Assembly: GCF_000826185.2 (NCBI RefSeq)
Contig: NZ_LN648873.1
Coordinates: forward strand, 1-64,000
DNA: 64,000 nt
Source: Microbacterium gorillae
GTDB taxonomy: Bacteria; Actinomycetota; Actinomycetes; Actinomycetales; Microbacteriaceae
Reading direction: 5' to 3'
Part shown: positions 31,494-40,974 of the stretch, piece after piece
Position numbering within the stretch: the first letter of the stretch is position 1
Layout of the letters: every line of letters begins with the position of its first letter
Notes under the pieces: generated by a model
Seen by the model: the letters and a program-made list of their open reading frames with translations, nothing else
Told to the model about the DNA's origin: nothing
Database searches by the model: none
Program-made: the position numbers and the translations under genes

Positions 31494-32609
31494 GTGACCG
31501 AGACCGCGAACGCGCTGCGCGTCGCGCCGCGACTGGAGGGCACCGTCCGCATCGTCGGCGCGGGGCTGCTCGGCGCGAGCATCGGCCACGCGCTGCGGCT
31601 GAAGGGCCTGGACGTCGTCCTCGCGGACACGTCACCGGCGCAGCTCCGGCTCGCGATCGACTACGGCGCCGGACGTGCGGAGCGCGACGATGACCGTCCG
31701 GTGCTCGTCGTCGTGGCGGTGCCGCCGGATGTCACCGCGGCCGTGATCGCCGCGGAGCTCGCGCGCTTCCCGGACGCCGTCGTGACCGACGTCGCCAGTG
31801 TCAAGCTGGAGCCGTTGCACGCGCTGCGTGAGCGCGGCATCGACCTCACCCACTACATCGGCTCGCACCCGCTCGCCGGTCGGGAGCGCGGCGGTGCCAT
31901 CTCGGCGCGCGCGGACATCTTCGTCGGTCGTCCCTGGGTCGTCTGCCGCGACGAGGAGACGCCGCGCCGCGACCTCGCCCTTGTCGAGGCGCTGGCCCTG
32001 GACCTCGGTGCCATGCCGGTGGAGATGACGCCGGAGGAGCACGACCGGTCCGTCGCCCTCACCTCGCACGTGCCGCAGCTGGTCGCGTCGCTCCTGGCCG
32101 GACGGTTCCGCGACGTGGACGAGGGCCTGCTGCGGCTCGCCGGTGGTGGCGTGCGGGACACGACGCGCATCGCGGCGTCCGCTCCCGAACTGTGGGTGCA
32201 GATCCTCGGTGCCAATGCGGCTCCGGTCGTCGATGTCCTCGATGCGCTCGCGGCGGATCTGGCCGCGGTCGCGGACGCCCTGCGCGTTCCGGACGCTCCG
32301 GGCGCCCGCCGTGACGTCGCCGAGACGATCCGCCGCGGCAACGAGGGTGTCGAGCGCCTGCCCGGCAAGCACGGACAGACCCGGGCCTTCGAGACCATCG
32401 TCGTCATGGTGGACGACACCGCCGGTCAGCTGGGGCGCCTGTTCGGCGACCTCGGGGAGCTCGGGGTGAACGTCGAGGACCTGCGCCTGGAGCACTCGCC
32501 GGGCGCGCAGTTCGGTCTCGCCGAGATCAGCGTGGACCCCGCGATCGCGGTGCCGGCGCAGGACGGGCTCCAGTCGCGCGGCTGGCGGATTGCGAGTATG
32601 AATGACTGA
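31494..32609 (+). CDS. tyrA: Prephenate dehydrogenase with ACT domain
   Basis: 371 residues. The Rossmann motif is VGAGLLGASIGHAL (about 20-33). GSHPLAGRE carries the catalytic His, and SHVPQLVA with an all-helical dimer domain follows. An ACT regulatory domain closes the protein (ETIVVMVDDTAGQLGRLF ... LGVNVEDLRLEH), implying feedback control, probably by tyrosine. It oxidises prephenate to 4-hydroxyphenylpyruvate. The stop overlaps the cmk start. Confidence 0.92.
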   Translation: MTETANALRVAPRLEGTVRIVGAGLLGASIGHALRLKGLDVVLADTSPAQLRLAIDYGAGRAERDDDRPVLVVVAVPPDVTAAVIAAELARFPDAVVTDVASVKLEPLHALRERGIDLTHYIGSHPLAGRERGGAISARADIFVGRPWVVCRDEETPRRDLALVEALALDLGAMPVEMTPEEHDRSVALTSHVPQLVASLLAGRFRDVDEGLLRLAGGGVRDTTRIAASAPELWVQILGANAAPVVDVLDALAADLAAVADALRVPDAPGARRDVAETIRRGNEGVERLPGKHGQTRAFETIVVMVDDTAGQLGRLFGDLGELGVNVEDLRLEHSPGAQFGLAEISVDPAIAVPAQDGLQSRGWRIASMND

Positions 32610-33285
32610 CACGTTCATCGTCGCCATTGACGGACCCGCCGGGAGCGGCAAGTCGAGCGTCTCCAAGGAGATCGCTCGTCGCCGCGGCTACGGCTACCTC
32701 GACACCGGGGCTGCGTATCGCGCGCTGGCATGGCATGTTCTCGAGCGCGGTGACAGCACCGAGGATCCCTCGGCCGTCCTCGCGGCGCTGGACGACTTCG
32801 ACCTCGCTCTCGGGCTCGACCCGGACGAGCGTCGCGTGAGCGTCGGCGGCGTCGACGTCACCACAGACATCCGTGACACCCGGGTTTCCGGTGCGGTCAG
32901 TGGTGTCGCGCGTGTCCCGGCGGTGCGCGTGCGGCTGAACGAGATGTTCCGTGCCATCGTGGCCGATTCCGGACTGGAAGCGGTCTCCATCGAGGGGCGC
33001 GACATCACCACCGTGGTGGCTCCGGACGCCCCGGTGCGGATCCTGCTGACGGCGTCGCCCGAGGTGCGCGCCGCCCGACGTGGGCTGGAGATGGCGGGAC
33101 AGGACGCGGCCGCGGTCGCCGAGGCGCTGCACAAGCGCGATGCGTCCGATTCCGCCGTTGTCGACTTCTTCGAGCCCGCACCGGGCGTGGAGCTGGTCGA
33201 CTCGACCGATCTTGATTTCGAAGGCACCATTGAAGCGGTGCTCGCGGTCATCGACCGCGCGACGGGAGGCAGTAATGGCCACTGA
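32602..33285 (+). CDS. cmk: Cytidylate kinase
   Basis: 227 residues. P-loop GPAGSGKSS (about 10-18), DTGAAYRA for CMP binding, [13 protein letters not shown] and the lid Arg region RAARRGLEM. The size matches the family. It overlaps tyrA by 8 nt and der by 11 nt; the tyrA-cmk-der series is the usual actinobacterial order. Confidence 0.93.
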   Translation: MTDTFIVAIDGPAGSGKSSVSKEIARRRGYGYLDTGAAYRALAWHVLERGDSTEDPSAVLAALDDFDLALGLDPDERRVSVGGVDVTTDIRDTRVSGAVSGVARVPAVRVRLNEMFRAIVADSGLEAVSIEGRDITTVVAPDAPVRILLTASPEVRAARRGLEMAGQDAAAVAEALHKRDASDSAVVDFFEPAPGVELVDSTDLDFEGTIEAVLAVIDRATGGSNGH

Positions 33286-34780
33286 AGAAGAGTACGAGGG
33301 CGGTCCCGACCACCTCGAGGACACCCTGGCGGACCTTGACGAGGAGCTCGCCGAAGCCCGCGCCGCGTCCCTGCGCGCGAGCCTGGAGGACTACGACCTG
33401 GACGAGGAGGACGAGCAGCTCCTTGAGGTCGTCCAGCTCGGCCCGGACGGGATCGAGTACCTCCCGGCGCTGCCCGTGGTCGCGATCGTGGGGCGTCCGA
33501 ACGTCGGCAAGTCCGCGCTCGTGAACCGCATCCTCGGTCGTCGTGAGGCCGTCGTGGAGGACACCCCCGGTGTCACGCGCGACCGCGTCACGTACAAGGC
33601 GGAGTGGCTGGGCCGCCGCTTCTCGCTGGTGGACACCGGCGGGTGGGAGCCGGACGCGCGCGGCATCGACGCGTCCGTCGCCGCGCAGGCCGAGATCGCC
33701 ATCGACCTGTGCGATGTCGTGCTGTTCGTCGTGGATGCCATGGTCGGTGCGACGCACACCGACGAGCACGTCGTGAAGCTGCTGCGCCGCAGCGGCAAGC
33801 CGGTGTTCCTGGTCGCGAACAAGATCGACGACGGTCGGCAGGAGCCGGAGGCCGCGGCGCTGTGGAACCTCGGTCTCGGCGAACCGCACCCCGTGTCCGC
33901 GATCCACGGCCGCGGTGTCGCGGACCTGCTGGACGAGGTCATGAAGGTGCTGCCGACGGTGTCCGCCGTCGCCAAGCACGAGATCGGCGGACCGCGCCGT
34001 GTCGCGATCCTCGGTCGGCCGAACGTCGGCAAGTCCTCGCTGCTGAACAAGGCCGCGGGGGAGGAGCGCGTGGTCGTCAACGACCTCGCCGGCACCACCC
34101 GCGACCCGGTCGACGAGATCGTCGAGCTCGGTGGAAGGCTCTGGACCTTCGTCGACACCGCCGGTATCCGTCGTCGCGTGCACCTGCAGCAGGGCGCGGA
34201 CTTCTACGCGTCGCTGCGCACGTCCGCCGCGCTGGAGAAGGCCGAAGTCGCCGTCGTGGTGCTGGACGTCAGCCAGCCGATCAGCGAGCAGGACGTGCGC
34301 ATCATCGACCTGGTGCTCGAATCCGGCCGCGCGCTGGTGCTCGCGTACAACAAGTGGGATCTGCTGGACGATGACCGTCGCCGGTACCTGGAGCGGGAGA
34401 TCGAGCAGGACCTGGCGCACGTCGCCTGGGCGCCGCGCGTGAACATCTCCGCGCGGACCGGTCGTCACCTGGAGAAGCTGGTGCCCGCGCTCGAGCTGGC
34501 CCTGGACTCGTGGGACACCCGTATTCCGACCGGCAAGTTCAACGCGTTCGTCGCCGAGCTCGTGGCCGAGCACCCGCACCCGGTGCGCGGTGGCAAGCAG
34601 CCGCGCATCCTGTTCGGTACCCAGGTCGCGACGCGTCCGCCGACATTCGTGCTGTTCACGACCGGTTTCCTGGACCCCGGCTACCGCCGGTTCATCCAGC
34701 GCCGCCTTCGTGAGATCTACGGCTTCGAGGGGTCGCCGATCGTGCTGAACATGCGCGTTCGGGAGAAGCGGCAGCGCTGA
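33275..34780 (+). CDS. der: Ribosome-associated GTPase Der (EngA)
   Basis: 501 residues with two G domains. [14 protein letters not shown] with DTPGVTRD / DTGGW / NKID is the first; [13 protein letters not shown] with DLAGTTRD / DTAGI / NKWD is the second. A KH-like domain closes the protein ([14 protein letters not shown]). A ~65-residue very acidic extension precedes the first domain, as in other Actinobacteria. It acts in 50S subunit assembly. The ATG at 33275 follows GGGAGG. Confidence 0.94.
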   Translation: MATEEEYEGGPDHLEDTLADLDEELAEARAASLRASLEDYDLDEEDEQLLEVVQLGPDGIEYLPALPVVAIVGRPNVGKSALVNRILGRREAVVEDTPGVTRDRVTYKAEWLGRRFSLVDTGGWEPDARGIDASVAAQAEIAIDLCDVVLFVVDAMVGATHTDEHVVKLLRRSGKPVFLVANKIDDGRQEPEAAALWNLGLGEPHPVSAIHGRGVADLLDEVMKVLPTVSAVAKHEIGGPRRVAILGRPNVGKSSLLNKAAGEERVVVNDLAGTTRDPVDEIVELGGRLWTFVDTAGIRRRVHLQQGADFYASLRTSAALEKAEVAVVVLDVSQPISEQDVRIIDLVLESGRALVLAYNKWDLLDDDRRRYLEREIEQDLAHVAWAPRVNISARTGRHLEKLVPALELALDSWDTRIPTGKFNAFVAELVAEHPHPVRGGKQPRILFGTQVATRPPTFVLFTTGFLDPGYRRFIQRRLREIYGFEGSPIVLNMRVREKRQR

Positions 34781-34843
34781 TCCAGCCGGACACGGGAGGT
34801 AATTCTTCCGGCGCGGTCCGCGCATGGGGGCCGTTCCGGTGCC

Positions 34844-34849
34844 TACGCT
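34844..34849 (+). promoter_or_regulatory. -10 box TACGCT of a leaderless promoter
   Basis: TACGCT ends 6 nt before the GTG at 34856; no ribosome site is present. The same hexamer and geometry recur at 59664. Confidence 0.55.
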
Positions 34850-34855
34850 GGGACG

Positions 34856-35782
34856 GTGACGATCGTTCCTCCTGAGCCCGGTGAACCGCGTCGACCGCAG
34901 GGCCCGCGTGACCCCGGTGATGCCTGGGTCATCGCGGAGTCGGGGGAGCGGTACTGGGGGCGCTTCGGCGCCGCCGGATTGCTCGCGGTTGACGAGCATC
35001 GGGGTGTTCTGCTGCAGCACCGGGTCGCGTGGAGCCATTTCGGCGGCACCTGGGGCATTCCGGGTGGCGCGCTGCACGAGGGCGAATCGGTGATCAGCGG
35101 TGCGCTGCGCGAGTCCTCGGAGGAGGCCGGTGTGCCGGGCGCGTCGGTGCGGCCGCTGCTCGCCCACACGCTGGACAAGCAGGTCTGGAGCTACACCACG
35201 ATCGTCGCGACCGTGGTGGAGCCGTTCACGCCGGAGATCACGGATCCGGAGAGCGTCGAGCTGCGCTGGGTGCCCAAGGACGAGGTGCTCGACCTGCCGC
35301 TGCATCCCGGGTTCGCCGCGGCGTGGCCGGAGCTCGTGCGGCTGATGGATGTGCGGCCGGTGATCGTCGTCGACGTGGCGAACCTCATGGGTTCGCAGCC
35401 GGACGGCTGGTGGAAGGACCGCGCCGGTGCTGCTCAGCGCTGGCTGGAGCGGCTGGCCGACCTCGCTGCGGAAGGGATTGATGCGGCGCGGTTCGGGCGT
35501 CCGGGGATTCGGTTCTATCCGTGGATCGTGGCCGTGCTGGAGGGGGCGGCGCGCGACGCGGCGGATGTGGACGGGATTCATATCGTGCGCGCGCCCGGGG
35601 CTGGAGATGACGCGGTGGTCGCCGCGGTCGCGCTGGCGGGTGATGAGGTGGACCTCGAACCCGACGTCACGGCGGTGACGAGTGACCGTGAGCTGCAGGA
35701 GCGCGTGCGCGCGCTCGGAGTCGTGGCCGAGGGTGTGTCGTGGCTTCGGGAGCTGATCGACGAGGTTCCTTCCCGGGGCTGA
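34856..35782 (+). CDS. NUDIX hydrolase fused to a NYN/PIN-like domain
   Basis: 308 residues. A ~25-residue Pro-rich lead is followed by a NUDIX domain whose box runs from GGALHEGE to RESSEEAGV (about 70-93, complete consensus). From ~168 a second domain starts PVIVVDVANLMGS and ends TAVTSDRELQERVRALGV. Asp-Val-Ala-Asn near the first strand and Thr-Ser-Asp-x-x-Leu near the end are the acidic landmarks of NYN/PIN-type RNases (YacP/Rae1 style). The fusion suggests coupled nucleotide or RNA-end processing, which is inference. The start is set by the leaderless promoter. Confidence 0.78.
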   Translation: MTIVPPEPGEPRRPQGPRDPGDAWVIAESGERYWGRFGAAGLLAVDEHRGVLLQHRVAWSHFGGTWGIPGGALHEGESVISGALRESSEEAGVPGASVRPLLAHTLDKQVWSYTTIVATVVEPFTPEITDPESVELRWVPKDEVLDLPLHPGFAAAWPELVRLMDVRPVIVVDVANLMGSQPDGWWKDRAGAAQRWLERLADLAAEGIDAARFGRPGIRFYPWIVAVLEGAARDAADVDGIHIVRAPGAGDDAVVAAVALAGDEVDLEPDVTAVTSDRELQERVRALGVVAEGVSWLRELIDEVPSRG

Positions 35783-36010
35783 GTCGCCGGCGGGGTCGTC
35801 GGGGTTCGGTGAGATCTGCGGCTCGGCGCCGGCGAGTCGAAGCGCCATTCCGTGCGTGGCGGAGGTTCTCGTGTTGCGTTCCGGCGTTGTCGCGTTCATT
35901 TCGCTTAAGACCGCACGGGTTGTCGGGGCGGGTGGGTTCACGTGTCGGCGCGCGGATGTCGGTGTGGTTGGGTCGGGTGCGCTGGGTGTGGGCGGAGTTC
36001 TCCCTGGACA

Positions 36011-37402
36011 TCACGCACCCCGCTTCGGCTGTCCCGCGGCCCGTGGGCCGGTGGGTTGCCAGGTCTGGGTGGTGTCGATCCAGTCGGGTGGTCGCACTTC
36101 CGGGACGCCGTCGTTCATCCGGATGTCCCAGCGCATGCGGTCGATGAATCGGTGGTGGTGCCAGCAGATCAGCACCCCGTTGTCGACATCCGTCTGACCG
36201 ACCCTGGACCATTCCTTCACGTGGTGGATCTCGCACCACCGGGCTGGGGTGTGGCATCCGGGGATGACGCAGGACCGGTCGCGGACGGTGATCGCTCGCC
36301 GCTGGTCGGGGGAGAAGAAGCGCTTGTCGATGGTGAGCTTGACGATGTTTCCGTTGGGGGCGGTGGTGAGGTGTTGGATGGTGCCACAGCATCCGACGTG
36401 CTTGGCGGCGGCGAACGGGACCGGCACATCCGTCCCGGTGCCATCGGCTCCGGGGATGGTGGCCCACCCCTCACCGGCACGAACGGTGTCTTCCGTCGCG
36501 TGGATCACCAGCACGGGTGCGCCGCCGCCGTTGGTCGGCATGTCCGGAGCATTGGGGACCGCGGCAAGGATCGTGCCGGGGGCGTCATGGTTCCGTTGCG
36601 CCATCGTGCGCGCATCCGCGTTCTCGTCGGATTCGTCCGAGGGCCGGAACTTCACGCCCGCGGGCTGGCCGTGGGGGTTGTTGATCGAATCCAGCAACAC
36701 CGACAGTGCACCCGCGACATCCGGGACGAGTTGACCCGAGACGGGCACGAGCCCGTTGCGCTTGACCCCGAGCCTCAGGGCCCGACCCCGGAAGGACTTT
36801 TCTTCTTCATCCTCGGCACCGGTGATGTCCAGGTCGGTGGCGAGCCGGAGGGAGAGCTCGCGGAGCGTGTCGCACATGACCGGCGCGCCGGTGGTCGTGG
36901 TCATCGCCGCGAGAACCTCGTCAACCTCCGCGAGATCCGCCGGCTCGACGCGATCCTTGATCTCCCGCAGGGGCCGGGTCGCGGCTTCCAGCCCGTCCGC
37001 CCCGATGGCGCCGGTGGTGAGCGCCTCACGGAGGGCGGGGAACTCGGCCGGCTTCTGCTCACCCGAGGACAACACCCGGGCGGGCTTGATCGTCGCGGCG
37101 AGTCGGCTCCACCGCTTGACGGTGGTGGGGGCGGCACCCGTGGTGCGTTGCAGGACTTCGTTCGCACTGCGGCAGTCGGAGGAAACGTCGAAGCGCTCCG
37201 CCGTGGCGGAGCGCTTCTCGATGACACCGGTCAGTTCGATCGCGGCGGCTTCTGATTGCCGGAGCATGTCTCCGACGCTGATCGCGAACCCGAGAACGTC
37301 CTCCCGAGACGCCTCACCGAGGGTGCCGGAGGCGAGGATGGAACGGAGGTCGGCGACGGCGTGAGCCATCGTCTCCCGGGTCTGTTCCATCGTCGTGTTC
37401 AT
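36011..37402 (-). CDS. DUF222 / HNH endonuclease domain protein
   Basis: 463 residues. The N-terminal ~300 residues are the helical DUF222 region typical of the many 13E12-like repeat proteins of Actinobacteria. The C-terminus carries a McrA-type HNH motif: CVIPGCHTPARWCEIHHVKEW, then DNGVLICWHHHRFID, with zinc-binding Cys and the HNH His/Asn/His. The start at the ATG reading MNTTMEQ is fixed by a leaderless promoter. Such genes are often multicopy and mobile-like. The biological role is unknown. Confidence 0.85.
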   Translation of the reverse strand: MNTTMEQTRETMAHAVADLRSILASGTLGEASREDVLGFAISVGDMLRQSEAAAIELTGVIEKRSATAERFDVSSDCRSANEVLQRTTGAAPTTVKRWSRLAATIKPARVLSSGEQKPAEFPALREALTTGAIGADGLEAATRPLREIKDRVEPADLAEVDEVLAAMTTTTGAPVMCDTLRELSLRLATDLDITGAEDEEEKSFRGRALRLGVKRNGLVPVSGQLVPDVAGALSVLLDSINNPHGQPAGVKFRPSDESDENADARTMAQRNHDAPGTILAAVPNAPDMPTNGGGAPVLVIHATEDTVRAGEGWATIPGADGTGTDVPVPFAAAKHVGCCGTIQHLTTAPNGNIVKLTIDKRFFSPDQRRAITVRDRSCVIPGCHTPARWCEIHHVKEWSRVGQTDVDNGVLICWHHHRFIDRMRWDIRMNDGVPEVRPPDWIDTTQTWQPTGPRAAGQPKRGA

Positions 37403-37409
37403 AACCCAT

Positions 37410-37415
37410 ATTTTA
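37410..37415 (-). promoter_or_regulatory. -10 box TAAAAT of a leaderless promoter
   Basis: On the minus strand TAAAAT is followed by 7 nt and the ATG at 37402. This is the best -10 match in the window, and it excludes the 37-codon longer frame. Confidence 0.6.
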
Positions 37416-37780
37416 CGCCGGGGCACCGACAGCGGACGTTGAATATCCCAGGCTGTGGATAGATTTCGGCCTGTGGAGATGAGGTTGCTCTCACCCCCGA
37501 TCGAGCCACGCATCTCACGCCGTTTCGTCTCGCTGGTGCGTGCTCACAAGAGGGGTGTCGGCCCGGAAATCGGGAACGTCAGCCGGCCTCCGGAACGCTC
37601 CCGCCCACCGGGCAGTCTTAAGCCGAAGCCCAGCCCCTTCTCCTCCCCGAAGCGCGGCAGGAACGGCCGCGCGCGTAGAAGCGCACCCGACCCGCCCATC
37701 CCGAGAGCCGTGCGCCGGGGCGAGAACGCGAGCGCCCGCAGAACCCGTGTCGTCCGAAGCCGCAGGAAACCCGGCCCCGC
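37416..37780. other. Intergenic region without a supported gene
   Basis: About 365 bp between the HNH gene promoter and the terminator at 37781. Open frames exist on both strands but have no ribosome site or recognisable product. Confidence 0.5.
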
Positions 37781-37816
37781 AAAAAGGAGGGGCGCGGCAG
37801 AAACCGCACCCCTCCT
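37781..37816 (-). terminator. Rho-independent terminator of the S4-domain/YhhN operon
   Basis: Arms AGGAGGGG (37785-37792) and CCCCTCCT (37809-37816), extended inside by GCGG/CCGC, with a 6-nt loop. On the minus strand the stem is followed by a run of T (plus-strand AAAAA at 37781-37785). It lies about 90 nt beyond the stop at 37905. Confidence 0.8.
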
Positions 37817-37904
37817 GAACGAAAGAAGCAGGGCCGCCTCGACAGTCGAGATCGCGAGACTGAATCGAGTCGCAGGAACCGCCGCCCGGACAGAGACCGA
37901 CCGC

Positions 37905-38267
37905 CTACTCGCGGCCGCGGAGCCGATCGATGTCGCGGCGCTCGCGTTTGGTGGGGCGTCCAGCACCCCGGTCGCGCGCGGCGAACAGCGCGTCCGGGCG
38001 CGGTCTCTCGGGCGTGCGATCCTCCACCGCTGCGGCCGCCAACGGTGCCCCGACGCGCTTCGAGATCGTCTGCCGCACCACGAGGATGCGGTCGAAGCCG
38101 CTGATGCGAACCCGCAACTCGTCACCGACGCGCACCGGCTGGGCGGCCTTGGCCCGTTCACCGCCCACGCGCACGTGTCCGGCGCGGCAGGCCGAGGTCG
38201 CGGCGGACCGGGTCTTGTAGATGCGGACGGCCCAGAGCCAGCTGTCCACCCGGACGCTATCGCTCAC
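37905..38267 (-). CDS. RNA-binding S4 domain protein (Hsp15/HslR-like)
   Basis: 120 residues starting at GTG, overlapping the upstream stop (GTGA). VRVDSWLWAVRIYKTRSAATSACRAGHVRVGGERAKAAQPVRVGDELRV is a complete S4 fold of the heat-shock protein 15 type, followed by a basic Arg-rich tail (GRPTKRERRDIDRL). Family role: binding of stalled 50S subunits with peptidyl-tRNA. The frame opens much further upstream, but that stretch is the shadow of the YhhN gene. Confidence 0.85.
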   Translation of the reverse strand: MSDSVRVDSWLWAVRIYKTRSAATSACRAGHVRVGGERAKAAQPVRVGDELRVRISGFDRILVVRQTISKRVGAPLAAAAVEDRTPERPRPDALFAARDRGAGRPTKRERRDIDRLRGRE

Positions 38268-38998
38268 TCCGTGCCCGCCTGCCGGGACCGCAACGTGCCG
38301 ATCACGCCGGCGGCGAGCAGGCCTTGGCCGATGCAGTACGTCGCCATGACGAGCGGGTCGCTGACCTGCACGGGCATGACGTCCGGTCGGAAGATCTGGA
38401 ACGCGAGCAGGGTGTCGGATGCGAGGAAGAACAGCGCACCGACAAGCACCATGGGGGAGCAGCGTGTGGCGAACGCAGCCGTGAGACCGAGGACGAGACC
38501 GTACAGTGCCACCGCGACGAACAGTTCCTTCGCAGCCGGACCGATCAGCGCCAGCATCGCCGCGTACCACCCGACGAACAGGAGCGCCCACCACGAGAAC
38601 GGCCGGATCGAGATGTGGCGCCAGAGCAGCACGATGTAGGCCAGGTGGGCGATGCCGAAGAACGCGAGCATCATGGGCAACGTCGGCAGGAAGGGCACGA
38701 ACGTTCCTGCGCCGTCGCCCAACCAGGAGAACAGCTGTGCGATCAGCAGCAGCGTCAGCGCCGCGGTGGCGCGCAGCCCCCGGCCGGTCATGATGACCGC
38801 GAACGCGAGCAGCGGCATGAGCAGGAGCTTCGTCGGGCCGGCGACGGCGTCCAGCTGCAGGATCAACGCCACCACGTGGACGATCGAGACCACGATAAAC
38901 GGCAGATACGCCCACCGCGGGATTCGGCCCCGGACGACGCGCGACCGGGAGTCGTTGACGCTCGGGGCGGTGCTGAGGTCTTCCTCGGATCGCGCCAT
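38264..38998 (-). CDS. Lysoplasmalogenase / YhhN family membrane protein
   Basis: 244 residues with about eight membrane helices after a ~35-residue polar N-terminus. Family landmarks are LGDGAGTFVPFLPTLPMMLAFFGIAHLAYI and FFLASDTLLAFQIF, whose Asp residues correspond to the conserved acidic residues of YhhN/TMEM86. AGGAG lies 6 nt before the ATG at 38998; a TAGCAT box at 39026-39031 (minus strand) makes the upstream GTG at 39022 less likely. Coupled to the S4-domain gene. Confidence 0.82.
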   Translation of the reverse strand: MARSEEDLSTAPSVNDSRSRVVRGRIPRWAYLPFIVVSIVHVVALILQLDAVAGPTKLLLMPLLAFAVIMTGRGLRATAALTLLLIAQLFSWLGDGAGTFVPFLPTLPMMLAFFGIAHLAYIVLLWRHISIRPFSWWALLFVGWYAAMLALIGPAAKELFVAVALYGLVLGLTAAFATRCSPMVLVGALFFLASDTLLAFQIFRPDVMPVQVSDPLVMATYCIGQGLLAAGVIGTLRSRQAGTE

Positions 38999-39028
38999 TG
39001 CGGCTCCTTCGCTGGGGTTCACCTCATG

Positions 39029-39631
39029 CTAGGACGAGGATTCCCCGACCCTCGGCAGCGACAGGGACATCACCGCACGTCCGGTCTTCGGCCGCGCGGC
39101 CACGGCGAACCCCGCTCGCTGAAACATCGCGACGGTGCCGAGGAAGAGCTCGTTGACGCTGCGCTGGACCTCCGCCGTGTCCACCGGGTAGGCCTCGACG
39201 ACGCGTGCTCCGTTCTCCTGCGCGAAGGCGACCGCCGCCGTCGCCAGGGTTTCCGTCAGTCCGAGCCGACGGTGATCGCGTCGAACGGAGAAGCACGTGA
39301 TCGCCCACACGTCCGTGGCGTCGGCCGGTTCGCTCGAGCCGGCGGCCACGATGCGGGTCCGCCCGATGCGCGGCTGCGCCGGCCGCGGACCGACCCGGAC
39401 CCATCCCGCGGCGACACCGTCGACGTACGCCACGAGTCCCGGCACGGGGCTGCGGGCGGTTTCCGCCCGCAGCAGCTCTTCCTTGTCCGCGCGCGAGGAG
39501 CCGGAGAACTCGCGCTGGGTCATCAGCCACCACTGGCACTGACAGGAAGCGCCGTCGCCGCCACCGGTGAGCGTGTGCTGCAGGTCATCGAACCGGTCTG
39601 CAGTGACCGGCGAAACACTGATCGAGGTCAT
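39029..39631 (-). CDS. GNAT family N-acetyltransferase
   Basis: 200 residues. A GNAT core is seen in DVWAITCFSVRRDHRRLGLTETLATAAVAFAQENGARVVEAYPVD, with the acetyl-CoA loop R/Q-x-x-G-x-G/A in modified form (RRDHRRLG). FLGTVAMFQRAGFAVAARP matches the usual C-terminal strand. CQCQWW near residue 40 is a feature of a subgroup with unknown substrate. TACCGT 7 nt upstream of the ATG at 39631 gives a leaderless start and excludes the longer frame. Confidence 0.82.
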   Translation of the reverse strand: MTSISVSPVTADRFDDLQHTLTGGGDGASCQCQWWLMTQREFSGSSRADKEELLRAETARSPVPGLVAYVDGVAAGWVRVGPRPAQPRIGRTRIVAAGSSEPADATDVWAITCFSVRRDHRRLGLTETLATAAVAFAQENGARVVEAYPVDTAEVQRSVNELFLGTVAMFQRAGFAVAARPKTGRAVMSLSLPRVGESSS

Positions 39632-39638
39632 GGCCGCG

Positions 39639-39644
39639 ACGGTA
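39639..39644 (-). promoter_or_regulatory. -10 box TACCGT of a leaderless promoter
   Basis: Minus-strand TACCGT is followed by 7 nt and the ATG at 39631; no Shine-Dalgarno is seen. Confidence 0.45.
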
Positions 39645-39663
39645 CTCCGCCCCGCCGACATGC

Positions 39664-40962
39664 TCAGCGCACACGCCGGATCGGCAGTACGGCGAGTCCG
39701 CCCAGGATTCCGAACACGATCGCCGCGACGTACAGGGCGGTGTAGTTCTCCCCGCCGCCGATGGCCAGCAGCGGCACCGCGATGATCGGCACCAGCAACT
39801 GGGGGATCTGGTAGGACAGCGCGACGATGCCGAGGTCCTTCCCGGCGTCGTCGAAGTTCGGGAGCACCTCCGTCATCAGAGCGACGTCAACCGACACGTA
39901 CGCGCCCTGCGCCGCCCCGACGATCGTGATGCCGACGAAGAACCCGCCGAGTCCCGGAGCCAGGATGGCGATCAGCAGCCCGACGGCGGACAGCGCGCAG
40001 GAGATCCAGATGATCGGCTTGCGCCGACCCGTCCGGTCTGAGATCCACCCGAACAGCAGCGCCATCGCGATGTTGCCGACGGTGAAGACGATCAGCGCGG
40101 TCGCCTGCACGCCGGACGCCTCCTCCTTGGGGATGCCGAGGTGGTCGATGATGAAGAACAGCAGGTAGGTGGACACCGACACGATCGACATCGTCACCAG
40201 CAGACGGCAGGCCCACGCCCAGAAGAAGTCGCGATAGCGCACCGGGTCGAGCCAGTAGGTGTCCAGCAGGTCGCGCCATCGCCACCGTGGGGGCGCGTCG
40301 GTGCGCACGATGTCGTGCAGACCGAAGAACAGCAGGACGCTGAACAACGCGCCGAGCACGCCCGGCAGGACGAACCAGGCCCACTGCGCATCATTGGGCA
40401 GTCCGGCGATCAGCAGCGCGCCCGCGATCAGAGCGACGCCGCCGGACGCACTCGCGGCCGCCGCGACCCGCGCGCGGATCCGTGTCGGAATCTGATCGGC
40501 GAGCAGCGCGTGCACCGCGGCGTTCGAAGCTCCGAACCCGGCCTGCACGACCACCCAACCGATCACGATGGTCCAGAGCGAACCGGAGAAGCCGAGGAGG
40601 ACGGCGCCCAGGAGCCCCACCACCGAACCCCAGAGGATCCACGGTCGCCGCTTGCCGAGCCGTGACATGGTCCGGTCGGACAGTCTGCCCGCCAGCGGGG
40701 TGAGGATCATCACGACCGCCCCGCCGATCGCCGCCGTGATGGACAGGTCCAGTCCCTTCCCCGCCTCGTCCAGGAACGCGAAGGCCTTCGGGATCGAGGC
40801 GCCGCCGATCGTGCCGGTGGCCAGGGTGATTCCGAACCAGGCGAGAATGTACAGCGCCAGGAAACCACGCGGTTGCCTTCTTCCCGGCACGGTGTCGCCC
40901 GCGGGGGTCGCGGTGATGCGGGGGAGCGTCGGGGTGTGCTCGTGATCGGGGGCGGACATCAT
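39664..40962 (-). CDS. MFS transporter, glycoside/sugar-type
   Basis: 432 residues, 12 predicted helices. LAGRLSDRTMSRLGKRRPWILWGS is the loop 2-3 signature, of the kind seen in GPH/sucrose-type carriers; FGWISDRTGRRKPII is the matching loop 8-9. It is the last gene of the minus-strand hydrolase operon under the divergent LacI protein, so the substrate is probably a glycoside or ester cleaved by the two hydrolases. Two tandem ATG codons (40962, 40959) follow AGGAG. Confidence 0.85.
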   Translation of the reverse strand: MMSAPDHEHTPTLPRITATPAGDTVPGRRQPRGFLALYILAWFGITLATGTIGGASIPKAFAFLDEAGKGLDLSITAAIGGAVVMILTPLAGRLSDRTMSRLGKRRPWILWGSVVGLLGAVLLGFSGSLWTIVIGWVVVQAGFGASNAAVHALLADQIPTRIRARVAAAASASGGVALIAGALLIAGLPNDAQWAWFVLPGVLGALFSVLLFFGLHDIVRTDAPPRWRWRDLLDTYWLDPVRYRDFFWAWACRLLVTMSIVSVSTYLLFFIIDHLGIPKEEASGVQATALIVFTVGNIAMALLFGWISDRTGRRKPIIWISCALSAVGLLIAILAPGLGGFFVGITIVGAAQGAYVSVDVALMTEVLPNFDDAGKDLGIVALSYQIPQLLVPIIAVPLLAIGGGENYTALYVAAIVFGILGGLAVLPIRRVR

Positions 40963-40974
40963 CGTCTCCTTCGT

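Noticed and set aside
33248..35941. An 897-codon open frame on the minus strand across der and the NUDIX-NYN gene
   Set aside because: Opposite strand of two well-supported genes; Arg/His/Pro-rich, with no start signal or recognisable domain.
37905..38915. A 336-residue protein ending in an S4 domain
   Set aside because: Everything before the GTG at 38267 is the shadow of the YhhN gene. The GTGA overlap marks the true start.
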